A stretch of DNA of 64,000 bases from the NCBI GenBank assembly GCA_020002185.1, contig CM034531.1:71302049-71366048 (forward strand). Reading direction: 5' to 3'. The position numbers were made by a program, and so were the translations under genes. Below, piece after piece: positions 57,401 to 64,000 of the stretch. The stretch comes from Paraescarpia echinospica (taxonomy: Eukaryota > Annelida > Polychaeta > Sabellida > Siboglinidae). The notes under the pieces are model-generated. The model was not told where the DNA came from, did not search any database, and was given only the letters and a program-made list of their open reading frames with translations. How positions within the stretch are numbered: the first letter of the stretch is position 1; each line of letters starts with the position of its first letter.

Positions 57401-60400
57401 GTACAGGGGTTGCCCAAGTCACCAAGTGATATAAGGGTGGACAGTACAGGGGTTGCCCAAGTCACCAAGTGATATAAGGGTGGACAGTACAGGGGTTGCC
57501 CAAGTCACCAAGTGATATAAGGGTGGACAGTACAGGGGTTGCCCAAGTCACCAAGTGATATAAGGGTGGACAGTACAGGGGTTGCCCAAGTCACCAAGTG
57601 ATATAAGGGTGGACAGTACAGGGGTTGTCCATGTCACCAAGTGATATAAGGGTGGACAGTACAGGGGTTGCCCATGTCACCAAGTGATATAAGGGTGGAC
57701 AGTACAGGGGTTGCCCAAGTCACCAAGTGATATAAGGGTGGACAGTACAGGGGTTGTCCATGTCACCAAGTGATATAAGGGTGGACAGTACAGGGGTTGC
57801 CCAAGTCACCAAGTGATATAAGGGTGGACAGTACAGGGGTTGCCCAAGTCACCAAGTAATATAAGGGTGGACAGTACAGGGGTTGCCCAAGTCACCAAGT
57901 AATATAAGGGTGGACAGTACAGGGGTTGTCCAAGTAATATAAGGGTGGACAGTACAGGGGTTGTCCAAGTCACCAAGTGATATAAGGGTGGACAGTACAG
58001 GGGTTGCCCAAGTCACCAAGTAATATAAGGGTGGACAGTACAGGGGTTGCCCATGTCACCAAGTGATATAAGGGTGGACAGTACAGGTGTGCCTGCATAG
58101 GACTTCATATCTATAGCTTTAGCCTTTAGGCAAAGTCATCATTCACTTGCTACAATTTATCAGTATTTTGCCCGCAGTAGACCGTAAGCAGGGGCAGAGC
58201 AAGGGGTTAAAGTGGCATCATGTATAATTTGTTTGATGGCTAATGCCCATTAATATATATCAACACAAGGACCCAAATGTCAGTCACCCACAGGCAGGAC
58301 AATAATTAATGGACAAAATTATAAATTGTACACTGCTACTAAAGCAGTTTATCTAGTCGCAGGCATAAGATTATACCCGCAAATGCACACAGATAGTAGC
58401 AACACCAAGTGTCCTGGACCATATACTTGTCCGACATTGGTAATTACTTGTTGCAGACAAGCGTTAATGTCGAGCCCTGTAACCTTTGTGGTGAGATAGG
58501 GTTTAATGCTTAGTCATATTCTACTCAGTATTGTTCATTTTCATATCAAAATCGTGTTATATTATATAAACTTTATCTGTTGTAACACATCAACTGCCAA
58601 AATGTGTTTTAATGAACCACTTGTTGTTGTGGAGATTTAAATCTTTCAGGAGGAAACGTTTTGTTGTTCAGATGGTAGCGTACTGCTTTAAAAGGCGTGG
58701 GCCTCAGGTCCGATTATTAATGAGATAGATATGTGCATCATGTAAAACGGCATCAAGTCATGACCTTAGATCCGAGCTCAATATGACTATTCAGTGTTGT
58801 TTAACATGGAACTGTTGAATTAAAAAGTTTTTTCAGCTTTGACATTAAAAAGTATTTAGGAAGTAGCGTGTTAGAAAACATGTAATTTACAATTTTACAA
58901 TAAAAATGAACAAATGAACTGACACCCTCCTTTTAAAATATAGTCAACTGTTTTTATATATGGTTCGCTGTAGTTGTTTTTGTTTTATTGTGGTAGCAGG
59001 TTTACAATTATGTATTGCTCTGTCTAGGCATACATGTTTCACACCTGGAAACGACAGATGAAGAGGAACTGAATAGATTGCTTGGTATCGTGGTCGACGT
59101 AGAGAATTTGTTCATGTGTGTTCACAAGGAAGAAGATGCAGACACGAAGCAGGTGTACTTCTACCTCTTCAAGGTATATATAGATATATATAGATATTCA
59201 ATTAATAAAATCAACATTTCTTTATTTGTAATTAGTAATTCTCTATAATTATTATGTATTGATGGTGGAAATATTATTTAGGCTGTTTTGTTTGAATTAC
59301 TTTTTATTTTGTATCTACACTGTATACACATGTGTGATGCACCCATCTTTGAATTGATGAGTCACAGGCTGTGGTTGGTTGTCCCTTTAATTACATGGGC
59401 TCCAATGCTGTGTTTCAACAAAATGCACCAACAACTTTCTAATAATAACTGAATGTGTAAAATGATAATGACACCTATGTATGGATTATTTTACACCTGT
59501 ATATGGTCAGTTATCATGAAACATCGACACAATGTTTGTCTGATATAACCATTACAAAATATACAGCACCATATTGTAATGGTGTTTACGGCAACCACCT
59601 CAGTGAAAGGTGTCATTGGAAATAAATTTTTATTTGTGTATCTTCAAAACTATGGAAGATATAGCTAAATAAAGGGTATTTGTTCACCAATTTTGAATTT
59701 TTATTTTAGTACTATTACACTAACATGAATTGTGCAATAACCAGTAATCACAAGTGTGTGCTTCGTTCTCCTATATAACGGTATATAGTTCAACATAGTC
59801 TTCAAGAAATCTCAGCGTTTTGTTCAATGGGTGTGTCATGGGGACGTCATATGTAGTGGGGTAGTTTGGCCGATACTGAGCGTGTGCAAAATTTCAACAA
59901 AGCATAAGCAAGGGTAAATACTAAAACACTATCATAAATGTACATATGTGTTGATAGTCCCGATTAGATAAAACGTAGTTTGGTTAAATTGGCAATTAAT
60001 TTATTTGGTTAAGAATAGAACATCACGTGATCTCAGCCTGATACTGAGTTATTAAAGAATGTAACAGATCTGTCTGATGCCACATGTTTTACTGAAACAC
60101 TGCGTGTCCTAATTAACTTTCTTCTAACAACAGTTCCACCAACTGAAAAGAAGACTGTTTCATCCTCCTAAACATTACAAAGATAATCGACATGATACTT
60201 AGTTGTTTAAGACATACCTCTTACTGTAAACAGTACTTTTTACTTAGAGGAGGGGTGAGCCCTTTTCACCCAAATGATGACGATTGGAAACTAATGCATA
60301 TCGCTGTCACCGAGGAACTCAGAGAGGCCAAGCAACATTAATTAAATGCCACTTAAGACCATTACTTTCTATTTGAGAAATATTAAAGACAAATTCCATT

Positions 60401-63400
60401 CTCCGATACCAAGTGTATACAGAAAGACTATACACGATAGTATCCACACAAACTTTGCTCCATTGGAAAGGTAATTGTTTATTTTATACTTAAGCTTACG
60501 GTGATATTATACAAGCAGTTTCCCTTAGAATGACAAGTAGTTATATGACCTCTTGTCTCCATTGCTATGGATTCTGAACCATAAACCTGTTACGTGCTCA
60601 AGTAAATAGAATCAAAATACATAGCAGAAATTTGAAATACCATAATATGTATGTTAAATATATGACGTGCATGTATTCATATGCTCGGTATCGAGCAATA
60701 CAGACTCGCAAGTTCAAAGTAATCCCAGAGTCTTAAGCTACCCAAATCGATTTCACCATTAGCCTGACTTGTTATTTATTAGTGACTAAAAGGAAAACGT
60801 GATATATTGAATTATAAATTTATCCCCCAAAAACAAATTGTGTTGACATTTCGTGATAACTGACCATATGTATATTATATATGTAATTTATGAGTATGCA
60901 GTATATTGAGACCTTTGCTTTCTATGGCCTAATGATGTGATGTCTGTTACCATGTGGAAGAAGTGTGTGCATTATGTTTCCAATGGTTCTACTTATTTTC
61001 CAGCTGCTGAGGAAATGCATTTTGAACATGAGCAAGCCATCTGTCGAGGGGCCACTCGGCAATCCTCCATTTGAAAAACCAAGCATAGCCAAGGTAACGA
61101 TTGGTTTTCTGGCCATCACAGGATTGTATTTAGTAATTTACTGTAAGTTGGCCCACTTTAGCAATATTTAGACTTGGTGTGCCACTGGCATCTGTGCACA
61201 TAACATTTTAACACAAATTATAAAACACTATAATCTCCATTACTGGCAAATCTGATGGCGTGTAAAATAGAGAAAGGATTTTGAAAACTGAAAGGTGTTT
61301 TCAAATGTTGCCATGAGTTAATGTATTTCAAAGTTTCACATGTTTCACAGTTTTGTGTAGCACCCTAAAATCAATATATTGACATGATCCCTTAGAATTG
61401 AAGAACATTTGTGGTTGTATTTATAGGGTGTTACAAACTTTGTGCTGTACAAGTTCGGCCACCTCGCTCAGAAGGAGTGGCAGACAATGTACGACCTCGC
61501 GAAGATGTTCCTACATTGCCTGAACCACTGGAAGCTGGAGACTCCCGCCATTCGCAAACAACACTCAGACGATGTCACCGTCTTTAAAGTCAACTACACA
61601 AGGTCAGCTTTTAACAACGTTCTGTAGCTTGGCGGTTATGGTGTTGCAATGCCAGTAGAGTAATCAGATTAGCTCTTTTCTCTTCGACAGGTGGTGTAAA
61701 TGAAGCACATTAAGGAATCACTGGGCAACAGGAAGTTTACAAATTATACATGTATTTTGTTTGTGTTTTTAAAAATAAATGTAAATTGGTTTTCACCTGT
61801 GAACGTAATATCTCACACTTTGGTAGATATACTATATGAGAAATAAAAGCTGGTGGTCCCACCTAAGTTTTACCTGGTGTATGCTAGAGGTCTACATAAC
61901 GTTAACATGTAACCTATCTTGGAATGGTAAAAATTATATATATATATATTTATGAATTGAAGCAATAGGGTTTTTTATTCCATATAAAGAATTAGACACA
62001 TGATACATTTATAGCAATGTTTTACAAGATATATATTCTTGAATAATTTTTTGGCATTTGCATATGTTTCTTATGTTTGTAACCCTTGCTGCTCCCACCA
62101 GATGGCTCTGCTACTGTCATGTGCCGACATTCTGCGACAGTCTGCCCCGCTACGAGACAACCCTCATCTTTGGGCGGACTCTACTTCGGTCTGTCTTCCA
62201 GACAATGCGCAAACAACTGCTGGACAAGTTCCGGGCGGAGAAGGAGAAAATGCCACTGGAGAAGAGGACCTTGGTCCTCACCCACTTCCCAAGGTATGAG
62301 GACCCGGTCCCAGGAACGTTGGGAGGATTTCACTGATGCTTTGGTGTATCTTTGTTATTATATAACACCCGTCAATTCATGTTTTATGTATGTGTTCATG
62401 TATATATTGTGGTAAAAGATGTACTGTCCTTATGCTTGGTTCATCAAGTGTTAATGAACAGTTGTTTTCATGTGATATAAATTTCTTTCCTTGGAATGAT
62501 ATATCTTCGACATTATGACATTATTTCGAGTTATGAAGAAAAACATGCTTTGAGAGTATATTTTATAAACATTATCACATGTTTGGAGCAGGGTAGTTAA
62601 GTTATTTTGAAAGACAGTCGAATATGATGTTGTCTAGTAGAACAACTACCGGTACACTCATTTGGGGTGAATCATAGGTAAATAATACACTTCTGTTCAC
62701 CCCCTTTCCCACAGCATGTTATATCCTTACATATATTATTGTAATTGCATATGTTGAGTACAAAGTGCTGTATTCTAATATTATTGATTTTTATTGTTGT
62801 CAAATTTGCACTGTGAGTTGGAAATAAACACATTGATTGACCGATTGCTCTGTCAAACACGTTTTATTCATCATTACACTGGTGTGTTTTCATCTGGTGT
62901 GGTGATGTCATGTCTGGTTCTAGGTTCCTGTCAATGCTGGAAGAGGAAGTTTATGGTTCCAACTCCCCCATTTGGAATCCTGACTTCACCCGAACTGTTC
63001 CCACGTTACCGCACACAGTGGGACAAGGTAAGGAGTGGTCGGAGAAATCCCTGAGAGTTCTCGCAGCTTGCAGTGGCATTCACCTGGTAGTGAGTTAGAG
63101 TGTGCAATAATACCTCTCTCCTGAAGACACCTCTGAAATATGGACAGTACACTAAGCAACTACACATACTACATTATACTATGCAAAATAAAATTCCTAT
63201 CGCAGTTAAACCCAGTCATGTGTGGCTAAATTTGCATGATTTTAAACATTTGCTTTTAAATGCACCAAAATACATTTGATCCTGACCATGTTCATTTCCA
63301 TTATGTGAATGTTTTATTTTGTTAATAATTGTAAATAATCCATTAATTATCATTACATTATCATTACAGTTGTAATGATTACAATCATGGTTTGTATGCA

Positions 63401-63560
63401 GCGGCGGCGGCGGTGGCGGCAGAAATCAACTCGGAGTCGACAGCCTCTAATGACACGGCTACACCGACAACAAATGGTGACGCAGGATCACATGTCACTG
63501 TCGACACTACGACAGCAGGACTTATTGTGACACGGAAGCGGTCCAAGTCAACAGAAGCCG
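48449..63560 (+). CDS. KAT2: KAT2 (PCAF/GCN5) histone acetyltransferase, 5' part, 8 exons
   Basis: Spliced gene for the catalytic lysine acetyltransferase of SAGA/ATAC-type coactivator complexes, acting on histone H3 in the nucleus. Join: 48449-48655, 55988-56114, 59028-59173, 61004-61093, 61427-61602, 62102-62293, 62924-63027, 63402-63560; 1201 nt, 400 codons plus one base. Every junction uses GT-AG with matching phases (0,1,0,0,2,2,1,1). The product covers the basic N-terminus and the complete PCAF_N domain, which occurs in animal KAT2A/KAT2B but not in yeast Gcn5; in human PCAF this region has also been linked to ubiquitin-ligase activity. The GNAT and bromodomain exons lie past the window. 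One orthologue is usual in invertebrates, so A versus B is not assigned. No stop or frameshift is seen. Confidence 0.95.
48919..49282. mobile_element. Candidate hAT-like MITE in KAT2 intron 1
   Basis: About 360 bp with imperfect inverted ends: CAGAGCTGCCAAGTTGAG near 48926 against CTTCGTAGCTCTG near 49270. Repeated (A)AATATG(C)GTGAG words occur near both ends. GGTAATA lies just outside each end (48912-48918; 49283-49289), a possible target duplication. It contains no coding sequence. Confidence 0.5.
49407..50095 (-). repeat. Left TIR array, ~196-bp units
   Basis: Units share GGACGTGCATGCATGTGCAC (at 49559, 49756 and 49951), GTAAATCCGA and the palindrome CTCGAGCAGCTCGAG within TTATTTCTCGAG..CTCGAGAAATAA. 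Reverse orientation relative to the right array. Confidence 0.88.
50100..50940. other. No gene recognised
   Basis: Interior of the intron 1 element before the LINE. A roughly 40-bp block (CTTGGCAT.ACnC.AAGCCTACA) is duplicated at about 50205 and 50246. No domain. Confidence 0.4.
50950..54300 (+). mobile_element. CR1/L2-like LINE (copy 2), nested in intron 1 element
   Basis: About 3.3 kb, in the same orientation as KAT2. It contains endonuclease, RT and a 3' UTR with the hairpin GGGGGTGAAC...GTTCACCCCC (54172-54223), ending GGAAATAAATGAATTACTTAC plus more TTAC units. The 5' boundary is uncertain; translatable sequence can be followed back to about 50957. Confidence 0.82.
50957..53987 (+). pseudogene. 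LINE ORF2: endonuclease and reverse transcriptase, broken
   Basis: Reading from ISDEEFRYITSESDINE, one stop at about 51016, then an open 1.18-kb run (to 52301) with LSIIHFNARSLNAN, VVVISESW (catalytic Glu), GGGVVIYVRK, IIGCIYRTPGS, YWCGDYNLDLL, ATLIDNIFTNE and VSDHLPVFAL: a complete APE endonuclease. After a frameshift near 52260 come MKMAKVIPLFKTGDKR, a second frameshift near 52740, YGFRKNRSTSMALLELTEEI, FIDLKKAFDTVNHNLLL (motif A), CGVPQGSILGPKLFLIYIND (motif B), LILFADDTNIFY (motif C), a TAG at 53311 where Trp is expected, TKFLGVIIDEKLSW, and the C-terminal VKQWNSLPEDLRKC block. Intact copies would copy themselves by target-primed reverse transcription. Confidence 0.9.
54316..54494. mobile_element. 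179-bp hairpin MITE with GT/GGGT loop
   Basis: TAAACTGTAATTTACGCAGA on the left pairs with TCTGCGTAAATTACAGTTTA on the right. The arms run about 60 bp each through GGCATGCTGTTTGACTGTG. The loop is (GT)n followed by six GGGT units (54402-54424). The ends are TA, as in Tc1/mariner-type insertion. It sits directly at the TTAC/TA-rich tail of the LINE. Confidence 0.88.
54934..55764 (+). repeat. Right TIR array, ~186-bp units
   Basis: Unit starts (TTATTTCTCGAGCAGCTCGA) lie at 54934, 55130, 55316, 55502 and 55688 (last partial). Periods are 196, then 186 three times. The inner three units are nearly identical; the outermost and innermost are more diverged. Confidence 0.92.
55988..56114 (+). CDS. 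KAT2: KAT2 exon 2
   Basis: Acceptor TTTCAG at 55987, donor CTAA|GTAAGA, phase 1. Encodes SEGCKCNGWKNPNPLPSTPN through SPTDACRSCSHTL. The paired cysteines (CKC ... CRSC, then His) are conserved in animal KAT2 proteins and look like a metal-binding or structural pair. The exon lies 224 bp beyond the end of the large inverted-repeat element of intron 1. Confidence 0.95.
56180..58479. mobile_element. hAT-ended non-autonomous element in KAT2 intron 2
   Basis: CAGGGCTTGACATTAAC at 56180-56196 and its inverse GTTAATGTCGAGCCCTG at 58463-58479 differ at one base. ACTTGTCC/GGACAAGT words recur behind both ends. Most of the interior is a 43-bp minisatellite. The 8-bp flanks (TGGTAATG, TAACCTTT) do not match, so a target duplication is not supported. 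CAGGG ends suggest the hAT superfamily. Confidence 0.65.
56892..58086. repeat. 43-bp minisatellite, about 28 copies
   Basis: The unit is GGTTGCCCAAGTCACCAAGT followed by GATATAAGGGTGGACAGTACAGG. Variants (CACAAAG, GGACTGT, CCATGTC, AGTAATAT) recur in neighbouring clusters. One unit near 57928 lacks 13 bp. Low divergence implies recent expansion, so length polymorphism is likely. Confidence 0.97.
58480..59027. other. KAT2 intron 2, 3' part
   Basis: AT-rich intronic sequence. A segment at about 58670-58735 (GATGGTAGCGTACTG, then CAGGTCCGATTA) faintly recalls a tRNA-like head but is too degraded to call. Confidence 0.5.
59028..59173 (+). CDS. KAT2: KAT2 exon 3
   Basis: Acceptor GTCTAG at 59027, donor AAG|GTATAT, phase 0. 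Encodes IHVSHLETTDEEELNRLLGI through VHKEEDADTKQVYFYLFK, among the best-conserved parts of PCAF_N. Confidence 0.97.
59174..61003. other. KAT2 intron 3
   Basis: 1.83 kb, AT-rich, with no repeat family or open frame that I recognise. Confidence 0.6.
61004..61093 (+). CDS. KAT2: KAT2 exon 4
   Basis: Acceptor TTCCAG at 61003, donor AAG|GTAACG, exactly 30 codons in phase 0. Encodes LLRKCILNMSKPSVEGPLGN and PPFEKPSIAK. Confidence 0.97.
61427..61602 (+). CDS. KAT2: KAT2 exon 5
   Basis: Acceptor TTATAG at 61426, donor AG|GTCAGC, phase 2. Encodes GVTNFVLYKFGHLAQKEWQT through VFKVNYT. Codon use is more GC-rich than the flanking introns. Confidence 0.97.
62102..62293 (+). CDS. KAT2: KAT2 exon 6
   Basis: Acceptor CACCAG at 62101, donor AAG|GTATGA, phase 2. 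Encodes the conserved WLCYCHVPTFCDSLPRYETT, FGRTLLRSVF and MPLEKRTLVLTHFP blocks. Confidence 0.97.
62663..62845 (+). mobile_element. LINE 3' UTR remnant in KAT2 intron 6
   Basis: GGGGTGAATCATAGGTAAAT and CTTCTGTTCACCCCCTTTCC match the 3' UTR of the LINE at 50950-54300, including the hairpin, and it ends GTTGGAAATAAACACATTG with a degenerate ATTG tail. It is a severely 5'-truncated insertion of the same family, in the same orientation as the gene. Confidence 0.8.
62924..63027 (+). CDS. KAT2: KAT2 exon 7
   Basis: Acceptor TTCTAG at 62923, donor CAAG|GTAAGG, phase 1. Encodes FLSMLEEEVYGSNSPIWNPD, the end of PCAF_N, then a variable TRTVPTLPHTVGQ tail. Confidence 0.95.
63402..63560 (+). CDS. KAT2: KAT2 exon 8 (linker), 3' limit uncertain
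   Basis: Acceptor TATGCAG at 63401, joining in phase to an Ala-rich run, then a Ser/Thr-rich stretch and TRKRSKSTEA. This is the low-complexity linker between PCAF_N and the acetyltransferase domain, with a basic patch that could serve nuclear import. The donor GCCG|GTGTGT at 63561 is plausible but weak; the frame stays open to a TAA at 63670, so a donor between 63561 and 63670 is also possible. Confidence 0.8.
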
Positions 63561-63670
63561 GTGTGTATGACGGTTTGGCTCAGGGATTCCATCACTGGCT
63601 GTGTAGCACAATGGTTACTCCTAAATATTTGCTAGTGCAACAACACAGTGCATCCCAGAAGGGACTTTAA

Positions 63671-64000
63671 AGTTTTTCTTTTTGGATCAGGAGTATTCAC
63701 ACAGAGAGAGAGCACACAAAGCCTTGAAAAAAGAAGATTTTAACAGATGTATTATTGCATTTTGGGGAGGTTTAAGTGTAGAAATCAATGTTTCGCAAGA
63801 CATTTATTTCCAAGTTGAATCAGGCCATCTGTAAGCAATACACATACCAGTTTGTCTCAACTCGTAGTTGAAAAGAATCATGTTGAGTCGTTTTCTAAAC
63901 CAATTAACTCGGACTGCGATACATACAGGTAATGACATGATTCGACCTCACTGTCACATGATCCACACAGAGTTTGTGATTGGTTGCTGGATTACTGACT
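63671..64000. other. KAT2 intron 8 (partial) or late exon 8
   Basis: AT-rich sequence after the last assignable exon. I find no further KAT2 exon before the window ends. Confidence 0.5.

Overview
The window is eukaryotic, AT-rich, repeat-dense animal genomic DNA. There are no operons or ribosome-binding sites. It holds APE-type LINEs, tRNA-derived SINEs, hAT and TTAA-flanked DNA transposons, many minisatellites, and one host gene split by GT-AG introns. The mix (RTE and CR1/L2-like LINEs, ZBED5-like hAT, CORE-type SINE tails) suits a marine invertebrate, most likely a mollusc or other lophotrochozoan. That placement is inference; no lineage marker proves it.

The one securely identified host gene is a KAT2 (PCAF/GCN5) histone acetyltransferase orthologue on the + strand from 48449 to past the right end. 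Eight coding exons can be placed, encoding about 400 residues: the basic N-terminus, the whole PCAF_N domain and the start of the linker. The acetyltransferase and bromodomain exons lie beyond the window. Its introns are loaded with mobile DNA. Intron 1 (7.3 kb) carries an hAT-like MITE and a 6.4-kb inverted-repeat element with 9-bp flanking repeats; that element contains a broken LINE, which itself carries a 179-bp hairpin MITE at its tail. Intron 2 carries an hAT-ended element holding a 28-copy, 43-bp minisatellite. Intron 6 carries a 5'-truncated LINE tail.

Left to right: 0-5.6 kb has no recognised gene and several short tandem repeats. At 5.66-8.41 kb a composite structure has two 455-bp, nearly identical direct copies of a TIR element around 1.85 kb of unrelated sequence. 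At 11.3-22.8 kb lies the most unusual region: four copies of a long-inverted-repeat element inserted at TTAA, each arm carrying a tRNA-like A-box/B-box cassette pointing inward. One copy is nested inside another, one shows arm-to-arm homogenisation, and one outer end has grown into a 62-bp minisatellite. At 22.9-32 kb there is mostly unannotated DNA with minisatellites and one possible minus-strand first exon (29553-29718). At 32-34.8 kb is an RTE LINE with an 18-bp flanking repeat. At 36.8-44.2 kb there are LINE fragments, two copies of one SINE family and a decayed ZBED5-like hAT transposase gene. At 44.2-48.1 kb is a CR1/L2-like LINE ending about 350 bp before the KAT2 start codon.

Apart from KAT2, the long open frames here are transposon relics or open stretches within tandem repeats. 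The best candidate for something undescribed is the TTAA inverted-repeat family with paired, convergent tRNA-like cassettes.
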